Positions 7,631 through 17,697 of a DNA stretch of 28,688 nucleotides are shown here, in pieces. Numbering within the stretch: position 1 is the stretch's first letter; every line of letters starts with the position of its first letter. This stretch comes from Anaerolineae bacterium. Lineage in GTDB: Bacteria > Chloroflexota > Anaerolineae > JAAYZQ01. The translations under genes and the position numbers were made by a program. The stretch is taken from positions 1 to 28,688 of the forward strand of contig JAFGOG010000168.1 in assembly GCA_016926595.1 (NCBI GenBank), read 5' to 3'. The notes below the pieces were generated by a model, which saw only the letters and a program-made list of their open reading frames with translations, did not search any database and was not told the DNA's origin.

Positions 7631-7676
7631 GGGCGAGTCGAGCTTCAGACCCAAAAAAGAGATAGGAGGAGGAAAA

Positions 7677-9638
7677 ATGAAACGCTTGTCTTTTGCTCTT
7701 GCATCGCTGCTGCTGATCGCCAGCATGGTGCTGTCGGCGTGCGGCGCTACGCCGACGCCGGTTGTCATCAAGGAGACGCAGTTAGTGCCCGTCAAGGAAA
7801 CGGTAGTGTCGACGGTCAAGGAAACGCAGGTGGTGACCGTCAAGGAAACGGTTGAAGTCGTCCAAACCAAGGAAGTCGTGGTGACGGCCACCCCCGCGCC
7901 GGTCGATGCCAGTACTTTGCCCCGCAATGAAACCATGTACTTCAATGGTCAGCAGTGGAATGCAGTCACCTGCTGGAACCCATACTCCTCTAGCTGCAAC
8001 AATGCGATGGCTATCGCCCAGGGGGACAGCGCCCGTGTCACCATGTTCGAAACCCCGTACCTGTACAACATGCTCGACGGCAAGCAGTATCCTCTGCTGG
8101 CTGATGGTGACTGGGCTTGGAACGCCGACATGACCGAGATCACCTTCAAGCTCAAGCCTGCCGCCAAGTGGAGCGATGGCACCCCGGTAACCGCTGAGGA
8201 TGTCGCCTATACCTGGGCCACCCATGTCAAGTACAACACTCCTACGGGCTCTGGCAACAAGGATTACATTGACACCATCGAAGCGGTGGATCCCCAGACG
8301 GTCAAGATCAAGGCCAAACTGGATGCCAATGGCAAGGCGGTCAACCCGTTGATCGTCTCTGCCTACGTGAGCAGCAACTATGTCGTTCAGAAAGCCTGGA
8401 CCCAAAAGCTGGAAGAGCGCGTCGGCAACGACGCCACCAAGTTCCTGGCTGATGTCGCTGAGGACGTTGTCTACTCCGGCCCTTACACCAAATTCTACGC
8501 CGACGATCAGAAGGTTGTCTTCGTCCGCGATGACAACTACTGGGGCCAGGATGCCAGCATGTGGGGCAAGCTGCCGGCTCCCAAGTACCTGGCGCACACA
8601 ATTTTCAAGGACAACGCTGCCGGCTCTGTTGCTTTGGCAAAAGGCGAGGTGGATGTCAGCCAGCAGTTCAACTCCAATATTCAGCTCCTGTGGCTTAACT
8701 ACGGGCTGCCCATCTCCACCTACCTGCCTGATGCCCCTTACGGCATTGGCGCCAGCTTGCCAACCGCCTTCTACAACCTGAAATCCAACGGCCTGGACCA
8801 GGTCGCGGTCCGCAAGGCCATTGCCATTGCCGTGGACTATCCCACCATCATCGCCAACGCCATGACCAATCAATCGGCTACCTTCGATCAGGTTCCACGC
8901 TCGCTGATGAATCCAACCCCTGGTGAGCAGGCCCTGTACGACCACGAGGCCGTCAAGGACCTGCAGTGGGCTGGTAACGACATCGAAGGCGCCAAGAAAC
9001 TGCTCGACGACGCCGGGGTTGTTGATACCGATGGCGATGGCTGGCGCGAATTCAATGGGAAAAAGCTTTCCTACGTAGCCACCTGCCCCAATGGTTGGTC
9101 CGACTGGCAGGCCGCGATCGAAGTGGTAGCTGCCGCCGGCAAAAAGATCGGCATCGAGATCACGACCAACTACCCTGAATGGGGCGTCTATCAGACCGTC
9201 GTCACCAAGTCGGATGCGCCTCTGCCCGAGGGCTATGACATCTTTATGATGTGGAGCGCCGGCGCTGGCCCCACCATGCCCTGGGGGCGTATCCGCAATC
9301 TGCTCAGCTCTGAATGGGTGGGTATGTCGAGCAACTGGAACGGCAACTGGGGCCAATACAGCAATCCGAGGGTCGATGAATTGATCAAGGCGATCCCCAA
9401 CGAAACCGATCCCGTCAAGCTAAAGGATATCTACACTGAATTGGTCAAGATCTACCTGACCGAGATTCCCTCCTTCACCCTCATGTACCGTCCGCAGTCG
9501 TTCCATGCTGTGAACGAGACGGTATGGACGAACTTCCCTCACCAGGATGATGGCTCTGACCCACCCATCCCGCCGCTTGACTGCACTGACGGCTGGAGTA
9601 TCGCCTGTCTCTATAACGTCACGTTGGTTAACCCGTAA
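7677..9638 (+). CDS. ABC transporter solute-binding lipoprotein, family 5 (Opp/Dpp type, probably oligosaccharide)
   Basis: The 653-residue product has a lipoprotein signal peptide: MKRLSFA, a hydrophobic stretch, then LSAC with the lipidated Cys near residue 22. A stalk follows, made of four copies of an 8-residue unit beginning (I/V)KET and encoded by 24-bp DNA repeats (7767-7862). From about residue 80 on it is a family 5 binding domain ([54 protein letters not shown]). Such proteins bind peptides, but in Thermotoga-type loci related ones bind beta-manno- and gluco-oligosaccharides. The neighbouring GH2, GH130 and GH94 genes point that way here. ATG 7677 is chosen for the GGAGGAGG ribosome site and signal peptide; the frame is open further upstream without meaning. 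It acts at the outer face of the membrane. Confidence 0.92.
   Translation: MKRLSFALASLLLIASMVLSACGATPTPVVIKETQLVPVKETVVSTVKETQVVTVKETVEVVQTKEVVVTATPAPVDASTLPRNETMYFNGQQWNAVTCWNPYSSSCNNAMAIAQGDSARVTMFETPYLYNMLDGKQYPLLADGDWAWNADMTEITFKLKPAAKWSDGTPVTAEDVAYTWATHVKYNTPTGSGNKDYIDTIEAVDPQTVKIKAKLDANGKAVNPLIVSAYVSSNYVVQKAWTQKLEERVGNDATKFLADVAEDVVYSGPYTKFYADDQKVVFVRDDNYWGQDASMWGKLPAPKYLAHTIFKDNAAGSVALAKGEVDVSQQFNSNIQLLWLNYGLPISTYLPDAPYGIGASLPTAFYNLKSNGLDQVAVRKAIAIAVDYPTIIANAMTNQSATFDQVPRSLMNPTPGEQALYDHEAVKDLQWAGNDIEGAKKLLDDAGVVDTDGDGWREFNGKKLSYVATCPNGWSDWQAAIEVVAAAGKKIGIEITTNYPEWGVYQTVVTKSDAPLPEGYDIFMMWSAGAGPTMPWGRIRNLLSSEWVGMSSNWNGNWGQYSNPRVDELIKAIPNETDPVKLKDIYTELVKIYLTEIPSFTLMYRPQSFHAVNETVWTNFPHQDDGSDPPIPPLDCTDGWSIACLYNVTLVNP
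7767..7862 (+). repeat. Four 24-bp in-frame repeats encoding the lipoprotein stalk
   Basis: The core rTCAAGGARACG occurs at 7767, 7791, 7815 and 7839, exactly 24 bp apart. Each unit encodes eight residues starting Lys-Glu-Thr after a hydrophobic residue. The stalk would hold the binding domain away from the membrane, and copy number may vary between strains. Confidence 0.8.
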
Positions 9639-9649
9639 ACGGGTATCTC

Positions 9650-9694
9650 AAGAAACAGCCATGTCCCACCAACACCGGAACATGGCTGTTTCTT
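9650..9694 (+). terminator. Strong intercistronic hairpin after the binding-protein gene
   Basis: AAGAAACAGCCATGT (9650-9664) pairs perfectly with ACATGGCTGTTTCTT (9680-9694), a 15-bp stem with a 15-base loop that starts 11 bases after the stop codon. The 3' arm is U-rich (GTTTCTT). In binding-protein-dependent importers such hairpins commonly act as a partial terminator or 3' stabiliser, so that the binding protein is made in excess over the permeases. That role is inferred here. Confidence 0.7.
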
Positions 9695-9715
9695 ACCAGG
9701 TAGCTCAAGCTGTGC

Positions 9716-9799
9716 AGGTGCAACGCACTCGCGGGTACAGGCGGGCAAGGGCGGGCACAAACCGCCCGGCGCTCGATCACCCGTCTGTGCGTTGCACCT
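9716..9799. repeat. 84-bp nested inverted-repeat element with 13-bp perfect ends
   Basis: AGGTGCAACGCAC (9716-9728) and GTGCGTTGCACCT (9787-9799) are perfect inverted repeats. Inside are a weaker CGGGT/ACCCG pair and a hairpin GGGCGG (9749-9754) / CCGCCC (9762-9767). The arms also hold two tandem GCGGGCA units. It could be a small MITE-like element or a structured 5' leader for the permease gene, whose ribosome site lies 27 bases downstream. Confidence 0.6.
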
Positions 9800-9839
9800 A
9801 TCCCTGTAGTACTAATCCACCTATCGAGGAGGTATTGCC

Positions 9840-10844
<1,005 letters not shown>

Positions 10845-10858
10845 GGAGTGATGCTGTT

Positions 10859-12109
10859 ATGAAACATACAATTCGACAGGTTTTCCGCTCTGGTAAATTT
10901 GTGGTTGGATTTTCCATTTTTGTGGCAATCCTGCTGATCGTGATCATTTACCCGCTGATCATAACCGATCCTCCATTGCAGATAATTGCCCAAGGCACTT
11001 TCTTTCCACCGGGAATCTATACGAATGTTTATGACAGCATTGGTTCCACTGCATATACACTTAATTTGGATAATGCCGCTGCCAAGCGACTTGCCAGCAG
11101 GTTGAGCAACGACGACCGCCTTGCCATGAAGGATTGGCTTGTGGGATTTGGGATGCCTCAAGCCGAGATCGATCTCACGGATACCGCAAAACTCTTGGAT
11201 CAGTGGAACAACAACTACGATCCCAAGGCGAATATTCCCGGGATGACCAATGCAAAGCGGAATTACTATATTCGGCTCAATGACTCGCTCAAAGGACTTC
11301 TATCAACCGAGGGGGCGACTATTGCCATAAAGGACGCCGACACGGGCGCCTTGGAGGAGACAGATACCGTCAAACAATCCGATTACGTGAATGTCGGCGA
11401 GGTTGCGAATGTTCGGGTATTGCCGCTGGGAACCGATAACTTTGGTAGGGATGTGCTGACGGAACTGGTCAGTGCCGCTGGTGTATCGCTGCAGATCGGC
11501 TTTGTGGCCGGTATTGTCGCAACCTTGATCGGCTTGACCCTGGGATTGCTGGCGGGTTATGTTGGTGGCCTGGTGGACGACATCATTATGTTTTTCACCA
11601 ACCTCTTTACTGTGATCCCCACCTTTGTGCTGTTGATCTTGATTTCATTCAGCATCGGGCAGGAACAACGCGGTGCCTTTACTATCGCTGTGGTGATCGG
11701 GTTTACCGGCTGGGTATGGACTACCCGTGCAGTGCGGGCGCAAGTGCTTTCATTGCGCAACCGCGACCATGTCAATCTGTCAAAGCTATCCGGGCATTCC
11801 ATCGTTTACATCATCCTTAACGATATTCTGCCTTATATCGCTTCTTATGTTGTCATGGCGTTTATCCTGCAGATATCCATTGGTATCCTGACGGAGGCCG
11901 GGTTATCGATCATTGGCTTGGGACCCAAAACAACAGAAGTGCCCACCTTGGGCCTGATGATGAACTGGGCGATGATCTACCAGGCGCATACCCTGGGGAA
12001 ATGGTGGGCGTACGTCCCCGTGATCGTAACCATCGCTTTGATTTCGTTCTCGATGAATTTGATGAATACGGGTCTCGACCAGGTATTCAATCCGGCATTG
12101 AGGGAGTAG
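10859..12109 (+). CDS. ABC transporter permease, DppC/OppC type with enlarged extracytoplasmic region
   Basis: The 416-residue partner permease has a first membrane helix at about residues 14-35, then a long soluble region to about residue 185. The family motif [13 protein letters not shown] follows, then the core membrane helices. A conserved cytoplasmic loop ([23 protein letters not shown]) and the C-terminal [17 protein letters not shown] fit the family. DppC proteins usually have about 280-310 residues, so this one carries roughly 100 extra, located between helix 1 and the GTDxxGRD motif and predicted to lie outside the membrane. AAGGAG at 10843-10848 is about 10 bases before the ATG. The gene looks noticeably less GC-rich than the flanking enzyme genes, as do the other transporter genes nearby. 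Confidence 0.92.
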   Translation: MKHTIRQVFRSGKFVVGFSIFVAILLIVIIYPLIITDPPLQIIAQGTFFPPGIYTNVYDSIGSTAYTLNLDNAAAKRLASRLSNDDRLAMKDWLVGFGMPQAEIDLTDTAKLLDQWNNNYDPKANIPGMTNAKRNYYIRLNDSLKGLLSTEGATIAIKDADTGALEETDTVKQSDYVNVGEVANVRVLPLGTDNFGRDVLTELVSAAGVSLQIGFVAGIVATLIGLTLGLLAGYVGGLVDDIIMFFTNLFTVIPTFVLLILISFSIGQEQRGAFTIAVVIGFTGWVWTTRAVRAQVLSLRNRDHVNLSKLSGHSIVYIILNDILPYIASYVVMAFILQISIGILTEAGLSIIGLGPKTTEVPTLGLMMNWAMIYQAHTLGKWWAYVPVIVTIALISFSMNLMNTGLDQVFNPALRE

Positions 12110-12118
12110 GCATTCGGA

Positions 12119-13144
12119 ATGGGAAATGTCATACTAGAGGTTAGAGAGCTAACTACCAAGTATATCACCCGGTTCAATGAGGATATTTACGCCGTCGACC
12201 ACGTTTCTCTGAAGCTCGAAGAAGGGAAGACTCTGGGCATCGCAGGAGAATCTGGCTGTGGAAAATCGACGCTGGCCCTCAGCCTGATGGGTTATTACTT
12301 CCCTCCCCTGCACTATACGAGCGGCGAGATTATCATCGACGGACGGAATATTACTAGGATGGACCCGGATGACATTCGAAAATCGGTATTGGGGACAGAG
12401 ATTGCCTATATCCCTCAGGCCGCGATGAACGCGCTCAACCCCACCCGGAAAGTCATCCACTTTGTCGAGGATGTTTTTCTAGCGCATGATGCATCCAAAG
12501 CCAAGAGAGAAATTCACGAGTTTGCCAAACAGGCCTTTGAGACCTTGGGGCTACCGGCAGAAGTTCTGCAAAAGTACCCGGTTGAGCTTTCGGGTGGCAT
12601 GAAACAGCGTACGGTGATCGCCGTATCTGTGCTTCTTTTTCCAAAAGTGCTGGTTGCCGATGAGCCTTCCTCGGCGCTGGACGTCACTTCACAGAAGATG
12701 GTCATCAAGATGCTCAAGGGTTTGATAGCAAACGGCTTTATTAAATCCATGATCTTTATCACGCACGAGCTCCCCCTCCTGTACAACGTCACCGACGATA
12801 TCATGGTCATGTACGCCGGGCAGATCGTGGAAAAGGCCACCGCCAAAGACGCCGTGTTTGATCCACTCCATCCATATGCGAAAGGCCTCATGGGCTCGAT
12901 CATTGTGCCCGAAAGCGGCCTGCGGAATACAAAACTGACAGCCATACCAGGGGTGCCGCCTAATCTTAAAAACCCACCATCTGGCTGCCGCTTTGCTGAC
13001 CGCTGCAAATATGTTATGCCAGAATGTAAGGTGACTTCTGTCGGTCTTCGCGAGATAGCTGGTGGTCGCGCGCTCCGCTGTATCCTCCGGGAAGATGAAC
13101 TGAGGGAGCTCTATTCAGAAGAGGCTTATCAAAATGCCCGATGA
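12119..13144 (+). CDS. ABC transporter ATP-binding protein, DppD/OppD type
   Basis: The 341-residue ATPase has Walker [10 protein letters not shown] (Lys49), Q-loop [12 protein letters not shown], signature LSGGMKQR, Walker [12 protein letters not shown] and a switch histidine in FITHE. The C-terminal oligopeptide-transporter domain ends with four cysteines, Cys290, Cys296, Cys303 and Cys321 (C-x5-C-x6-C-x17-C). In some Dpp-type ATPases this four-cysteine pattern holds an iron-sulfur cluster, so one is possible here by analogy. AGGGAG precedes the ATG by about 12 bases, which is long spacing. The gene overlaps the next by 11 bases. It acts on the cytoplasmic side with the following ATPase to energise the two permeases. 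Confidence 0.93.
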   Translation: MGNVILEVRELTTKYITRFNEDIYAVDHVSLKLEEGKTLGIAGESGCGKSTLALSLMGYYFPPLHYTSGEIIIDGRNITRMDPDDIRKSVLGTEIAYIPQAAMNALNPTRKVIHFVEDVFLAHDASKAKREIHEFAKQAFETLGLPAEVLQKYPVELSGGMKQRTVIAVSVLLFPKVLVADEPSSALDVTSQKMVIKMLKGLIANGFIKSMIFITHELPLLYNVTDDIMVMYAGQIVEKATAKDAVFDPLHPYAKGLMGSIIVPESGLRNTKLTAIPGVPPNLKNPPSGCRFADRCKYVMPECKVTSVGLREIAGGRALRCILREDELRELYSEEAYQNAR

Positions 13145-13946
13145 AACAAGTGTATGCCTGAGGACGTCAGGACTTACCAAGGTATTTGGAGTTGGCCGCC
13201 AGAAATGCGTCGCCGTTGATCATGTGGATATGGAGCTCCGTGAGGGCGGAGTCGTTTCGATTGTAGGCGAATCAGGCAGTGGAAAGACCACTTTGGCGAA
13301 GATGCTTCTGGGATTGATCAATCCTACTGAGGGCGATATCTACTTCGAGGGGAAGAAGCGTGATATCAGGACTCAGAAGAGGAGGCAGGAATACTGGAAG
13401 AACATCCAGGCGATCTTTCAAGATCCGTACAGTTCATACAACATATTTCGCAAGATCGATGCCGTGCTTTTGGATTGTATCTACATGCGTGGCGGTCGAA
13501 GGCTTCCGCGTGCGAAAAAAACAGAGATGATGGCAGAGGCGTGCAGCTTTGTCAACTTGAAGTTCGAGGAATTGACCAACAAGTACCCCTTTGAGCTTTC
13601 CGGCGGACAGATGCAGCGTTTAATGATTGCCCGTATCTTCCTGCTAAAGCCCAAGATCCTGCTGGCTGACGAGCCCACCTCGATGATCGATGCCTGTTCA
13701 CGCGCGACCATCCTGGATATGCTGATGCAATTGCGCAATGAAATCGGGATGACGGTTGTTTTTATCACTCATGATATTGGCCTGGCCTATTATGTTTCTG
13801 ACGTTGTATATATTATGGAGCGTGGAAGGTTTGTTGAAAGCGGATGCGCCGATGATGTGATTCTGCGGCCGCAGGAGGCTTACACCCAACGCTTGATCAG
13901 CGATGTTCCAAAGATCTATGAAGAATGGGATCTTTCAACTGTATAG
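13134..13946 (+). CDS. ABC transporter ATP-binding protein, DppF/OppF type
   Basis: The 270-residue ATPase has Walker [10 protein letters not shown] (Lys51), Q-loop [11 protein letters not shown], signature LSGGQMQR, Walker [12 protein letters not shown] and a switch histidine in VFITHD. It is shorter than typical OppF (about 320) because it stops soon after the nucleotide-binding domain and lacks the Cys-containing C-terminal extension of its partner. The pair is therefore asymmetric. Its start lies inside the end of the previous gene, consistent with coupled translation. The GH2 gene follows after only 12 bases, tying importer and glycosidase into one transcription unit. Confidence 0.93.
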   Translation: MPDETSVCLRTSGLTKVFGVGRQKCVAVDHVDMELREGGVVSIVGESGSGKTTLAKMLLGLINPTEGDIYFEGKKRDIRTQKRRQEYWKNIQAIFQDPYSSYNIFRKIDAVLLDCIYMRGGRRLPRAKKTEMMAEACSFVNLKFEELTNKYPFELSGGQMQRLMIARIFLLKPKILLADEPTSMIDACSRATILDMLMQLRNEIGMTVVFITHDIGLAYYVSDVVYIMERGRFVESGCADDVILRPQEAYTQRLISDVPKIYEEWDLSTV

Positions 13947-13958
13947 TCCATTCCTCTC

Positions 13959-16430
13959 ATGCACATCCAATCTTTGACAGGCGCCTGGGAATTTCGCCAG
14001 GCAGGTACGCAAGAATGGTACCCCGCCAATGTCCCCGGCGGCGTGCATACCGATCTGCTGGCCTTGGGCCGCATCCCCGACCCATTTGTAGGCGATAATG
14101 AGCGTCGCGTGCAGTGGGTGGCTGAAGCGGATTGGGAATATCGCCATCAGTTTGCCGTCACCCCCGAGCTTTTGCGACAGGCGCACATCTGGTTGGTTTG
14201 CGATGGGCTGGATACGCTGGCAACCGTCACCCTGAATGGCCGCGAACTGGGCCGTGCCGCGAACATGTTCCGGCAATATCGCTGGGATGTCAAATCACTA
14301 CTCAGGGCAGGTGAAAATGACTTGCGCATCGCTTTTGACTCCCCCGTACGCTTTGCGGCCGCGCAACAGGCGATCCGTCCCATGCCAGGCGTTTCGCAAG
14401 CCATCCCGGGTGGGCCGTATTTGCGCAAAGCGCCCTGCCAGTTTGGCTGGGATTGGGGTCCGCAGTTGCCCCCGATCGGTATCTGGAAGGATATTCGGTT
14501 GGAAGGCTGTGAGGGCGCGCGCTTTCTGCAAGTCCGCCTGAGCCAGCAGCACGCCCGCAACCAGGTGACCGTTGAGGTGCTGGTCACCGTTCAAAGCTGG
14601 GATGAAACGCCTTGCTCGGTAGTCATACGCCTGGTCGCACCGGACGGGCAGGTATTTGAGACCAGGGCAGCAGTCACCCTGGACAACAATAGCAAGCTGC
14701 GGGTGGTCATTCCCAATCCGCAAATATGGTGGCCGAATGGTTACGGCGCGCAGCCGCTCTATCGGGTCAGCGTCGAACTGTATCAAGCTGACCTGCTGCT
14801 GGATCAACGCGAATACCGGCTGGGCCTGCGCACCATCGAGCTGCGCCAGCAGCCGGACGAATGGGGGCGTTCGTTCACGTTTGTTGTCAACGGGCTGCCT
14901 ATTTTCACCAAGGGCTCCAACTGGATCCCGGCGGATTCTTTTCCCACTCGCATCTCGGATGCCTACCTGGAAGGGCTGATCCGTGCTGCGGTAGAGACGC
15001 ACCAGAACATGCTGCGCGTGTGGGGCGGCGGTTTTTACGAAGATGAGCGCTTCTACGATCTTTGCGACCACTATGGCATCCTGGTCTGGCAGGATTTTGT
15101 CTTCTCGTGCAGCGTTTACCCGCTCGATGAGCCTGACTTTGTTGAGAACGTCCGCGTCGAAGTGGTCGAAAACGTCCGACGCCTGCGGCATCGCGCCAGC
15201 CTGGCCTTGTGGTGCGGTAACAATGAAATGGAGCAAGGGTGGGCCGAGTGGCATTGGGACAAGCCTGAGTTGCAGGATTTGAAGGCCGCTTATGACCGTT
15301 TCTTCCACCACACGCTGGCGGAGTGGTGCGCGGCTGAAGACCCCGACCATGCCTATTGGCCCAGCTCACCGTCGTCGGGTGTTCCCTTTGAGGATCCGAA
15401 CAGCCAGCGCCAGGGGGACGCGCACTACTGGGACGTGTGGCATGGGCGCAAGCCGTTCACGGCGTACCGCAGCCAGTACCCGCGCTTCATGAGCGAGTTT
15501 GGCTTCCAAGCCCTGCCGCCATTGGAGACCATCCGCACCTACGCGGCGGAACCTGACTGGAACATGACCTCCTACATCATGGAGCAGCACCAGAAAAACG
15601 CCAGCGGCAACTCGATGATGGTGGGCCAGATGCTAGACGCCTTCCGTCTGCCCAAGGATTTTGAATCGCTGGTGTATCTCAGCATGGTCTTGCAGGCCGA
15701 AGGGATTCGCTATGGGGTGGAGCACTGGCGCAGGCACGCTCGCGCGCGGCGCGTGTCGGGTACACTGTACTGGCAGTTGAACGACTGCTGGCCGGTCGCG
15801 TCGTGGTCCAGCCTGGACTATTTTGGCCGCTGGAAGGCCTTGCATTATACCGCCCGTCGCTTCTATGCGCCTTTGTTGCTTTCGATTGAAGACGCCCCTC
15901 CATGTCAGTCGATCTTTCTCAGCAGCGACCTGCTCGAAGAATGGCAGGGTTCAATGCATTGGGCCCTGACGACTCTGGATGGCAAGATACTGGCCTCAGG
16001 TGAGAAACCCGCGCGCGTGGAACCATTGGGCGTGACGGCTATCGAAAAGCTCGATTTTTCTGGATTTCTGAATGATGATACCCGCCGGGAATTGGTGTTT
16101 GTGGCCGAGTTATGGCAGGGGGACCGGCGCCTGGCCAGGCAAACCGCCGTCTTTGTGCCCACCAAATACCTGTCACTGGTCGATCCGCGCATCGATGCCG
16201 ATGTGACGTTGAAGGAGGGCCTGGTTGTCATCGATCTGTCGGCGCGTTCACTGGCCCGCCTGGTGGAATGCAGCCTGACCGGCGCCGATGTGATCTTCAG
16301 TGACAACTATTTCGATCTGCCAGCCCAGCAAGTCATCAGCGTCACGGCACCCCTGCCGGCCGGATGGGATTTGGCCACGGCCCAGGCAGCGCTCAAGGTA
16401 CGCTCTGTCTACAACACATATTCCAAGTGA
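13959..16430 (+). CDS. GH2 beta-mannosidase (exo-acting)
   Basis: The 823-residue product fits family GH2 beta-mannosidases (EC 3.2.1.25), which remove terminal beta-mannose from short oligosaccharides. It has an N-terminal sugar-binding domain (about 1-180; PANVPGGVHTDLLALGRI), an Ig-like domain, a TIM barrel from about residue 295 (NGLPIFTKGSNWIPADSFPTR), and C-terminal beta domains. The acid/base is Glu423 in WCGNNEMEQ and the nucleophile is Glu513 in MSEFGFQALP. There is no signal peptide, so it acts in the cytoplasm on imported sugars. No Shine-Dalgarno sequence is visible before the ATG; it probably relies on coupling to the ATPase gene 12 bases upstream. The stop is followed directly by a GH3-like remnant in the same frame. 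Confidence 0.93.
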   Translation: MHIQSLTGAWEFRQAGTQEWYPANVPGGVHTDLLALGRIPDPFVGDNERRVQWVAEADWEYRHQFAVTPELLRQAHIWLVCDGLDTLATVTLNGRELGRAANMFRQYRWDVKSLLRAGENDLRIAFDSPVRFAAAQQAIRPMPGVSQAIPGGPYLRKAPCQFGWDWGPQLPPIGIWKDIRLEGCEGARFLQVRLSQQHARNQVTVEVLVTVQSWDETPCSVVIRLVAPDGQVFETRAAVTLDNNSKLRVVIPNPQIWWPNGYGAQPLYRVSVELYQADLLLDQREYRLGLRTIELRQQPDEWGRSFTFVVNGLPIFTKGSNWIPADSFPTRISDAYLEGLIRAAVETHQNMLRVWGGGFYEDERFYDLCDHYGILVWQDFVFSCSVYPLDEPDFVENVRVEVVENVRRLRHRASLALWCGNNEMEQGWAEWHWDKPELQDLKAAYDRFFHHTLAEWCAAEDPDHAYWPSSPSSGVPFEDPNSQRQGDAHYWDVWHGRKPFTAYRSQYPRFMSEFGFQALPPLETIRTYAAEPDWNMTSYIMEQHQKNASGNSMMVGQMLDAFRLPKDFESLVYLSMVLQAEGIRYGVEHWRRHARARRVSGTLYWQLNDCWPVASWSSLDYFGRWKALHYTARRFYAPLLLSIEDAPPCQSIFLSSDLLEEWQGSMHWALTTLDGKILASGEKPARVEPLGVTAIEKLDFSGFLNDDTRRELVFVAELWQGDRRLARQTAVFVPTKYLSLVDPRIDADVTLKEGLVVIDLSARSLARLVECSLTGADVIFSDNYFDLPAQQVISVTAPLPAGWDLATAQAALKVRSVYNTYSK

Positions 16431-16575
16431 GATGACTCAACCGGTATGGGCATCATGGATATGATTGGCGATATGCCGCTGGTGAGCATGCTGATGTGGC
16501 AGCAGAGCGCGCTGCCCATGCACCACGAGGATCTTGGACGGGCTGCTTGCGCAGGTTCGCGGCCAGGGAAAATAG
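16431..16575 (+). pseudogene. Remnant of the 3' end of a GH3 beta-glucosidase gene (frameshifted)
   Basis: Right after the GH2 stop codon, and in the same frame, the DNA reads GMGIMDMIGDMPLVSMLMWQ and then QSALPMHHEDL. This closely resembles the end of the C-terminal domain of GH3 beta-glucosidases, which often read MIGDMPLRALVMFS...LS.E.L..LL. After codon 16533-16535 the frame breaks. Shifting by one base restores DGLLAQVRGQGK followed by TAG at 16573-16575, again GH3-like. Only about 45 codons survive and no start or catalytic part is present. This looks like the leftover of a deleted GH3 gene; an assembly error is less likely. The match is from memory of the family, not an alignment. Confidence 0.65.
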
Positions 16576-16585
16576 CATTACCGGG

Positions 16586-16604
16586 AAAGCCTGTACAGGC
16601 TTTT
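16586..16604. terminator. 18-bp perfect palindrome with T-tail before the GH130 gene
   Basis: AAAGCCTGTACAGGCTTT (16586-16603) is a perfect palindrome followed by another T and flanked by GGG and CCC. As RNA it can fold into a short hairpin ending in a run of four U, resembling the terminator of the degraded GH3 gene. As DNA it could instead be a regulator site. It lies 29 bases before the GH130 start. Confidence 0.45.
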
Positions 16605-16632
16605 GTCCCATCCCATTTATAAGGATTAGCTC

Positions 16633-17616
16633 ATGGCCAAGACAGAAGTTGTAGGCTCGGAATTGCCCAACATTCCCTGGGAGGAGCGCCCGCAGGGTTA
16701 TGACGAGGTGGTGTGGCGTTCCAAAAAGAATCCCATCATCACTCGCGATGCCGTTCGGGGCGCAAACAGCATTTTCAACAGCGCTGTCGTACCTTTCAAC
16801 GGAGCGTTCGCCGGCGTGTTTCGCTGTGATAGCACGACCAGGGACATGCAGATCCATGCAGGCACAAGCCCAGATGGCATCCACTGGACCATCGAACCGA
16901 AATGCATCGAGTTCAAATGTGAGGACGCCGAAGTCGGCCGGTTTGTCTACGGCTACGATCCACGCGTGTGCTGGCTCGAGGATCGCTACTATGTTACGTG
17001 GTGCAATGGGTACCACGGCCCCACTATCGGCATGGGCTTCACCCACGATTTCAAAACCTTTCACCAGATGGAAAACGCTTTCTTGCCGTACAACCGGAAC
17101 GGTGTGCTCTTTCCCCGCCGGGTGAACGGAAAATACGCGCTGCTCAGCCGCCCCAGCGATACAGGCCATACCGCCTTCGGTGATATCTTTTACAGTGAAA
17201 GCCCAGACCTGATCCATTGGGGCCGGCATCGGCATGTGATGGCCCCTACGGGCGGCTGGCAATCCACCAAGGTCGGAGCCGGGCCGACGCCAATCGAAAC
17301 GGCCGAAGGGTGGCTCATGATCTATCACGGTGTGCTCACTTCGTGCAACGGCTTTGTCTACAGTTTTGGTGCGGCACTGCTGGATCTCGAGCGGCCTTGG
17401 AAGGTCATCTACAGAACGCGTCCTTACCTGCTCAATCCAAGGGAGTATTATGAGTGCGTAGGCGATGTTCCCAATGTCGCCTTCCCTTGTGCGGCGTTGT
17501 GTGACCCACCGACGGGGCGCATCGCGATTTACTATGGAGGAGCAGATACAGTCACGTGCCTGGCGTTTTGCCACGTCGACGAGTTGGTCGGGTTCATCAA
17601 AGACAATTCGCTCTAG
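16633..17616 (+). CDS. GH130 beta-1,4-mannooligosaccharide phosphorylase
   Basis: The 327-residue product is a five-bladed beta-propeller GH130 enzyme. It resembles Thermotoga TM1225-type (GH130_2) proteins in length and in segments IPNIPWEERPEGY-like NIPWEERPQGYDEVVWR, NRNGVLFPRRVNGKYALLSR, and HTAFGDIFYSESPDLIHWG. The proposed catalytic Asp is Asp109 in YGYDPRV. Basic residues expected to hold phosphate are present (Arg in LLSRPSD, His in TGHTAFGD, Lys in STKVGAGPTPI). It would cleave beta-1,4-linked mannose from the non-reducing end to give mannose-1-phosphate (EC 2.4.1.319), in the cytoplasm. AAGGA sits about 7 bases before the ATG. A GH130 hydrolase is a less likely alternative because the phosphate site looks intact. 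Confidence 0.88.
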   Translation: MAKTEVVGSELPNIPWEERPQGYDEVVWRSKKNPIITRDAVRGANSIFNSAVVPFNGAFAGVFRCDSTTRDMQIHAGTSPDGIHWTIEPKCIEFKCEDAEVGRFVYGYDPRVCWLEDRYYVTWCNGYHGPTIGMGFTHDFKTFHQMENAFLPYNRNGVLFPRRVNGKYALLSRPSDTGHTAFGDIFYSESPDLIHWGRHRHVMAPTGGWQSTKVGAGPTPIETAEGWLMIYHGVLTSCNGFVYSFGAALLDLERPWKVIYRTRPYLLNPREYYECVGDVPNVAFPCAALCDPPTGRIAIYYGGADTVTCLAFCHVDELVGFIKDNSL

Positions 17617-17697
17617 AGGGTCAGGCCGCTGTTCCCCTGCGGCTGCGGGCTGGGACCGACCAGCACCCAGAATCTGGAGCTTTTGGAGAAATAGCCA

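Noticed and set aside
7533..7676. A 48-codon N-terminal extension of the binding protein
   Set aside because: The lipoprotein signal peptide and an excellent ribosome site place the start at 7677; the extension would bury the signal.
7782..9356. A 524-codon open frame on the minus strand within the binding-protein gene
   Set aside because: It mirrors a clear family 5 binding protein and shows no motif of its own.
10851..10862. A three-codon minicistron (ATG CTG TTA TGA) overlapping the DppC start
   Set aside because: The ribosome site is only 2 bases before its ATG, so it is probably chance.
16453..17574. A 373-codon open frame on the minus strand across the GH3 remnant and GH130
   Set aside because: The plus-strand GH130 assignment is strong and the antisense translation resembles nothing known.
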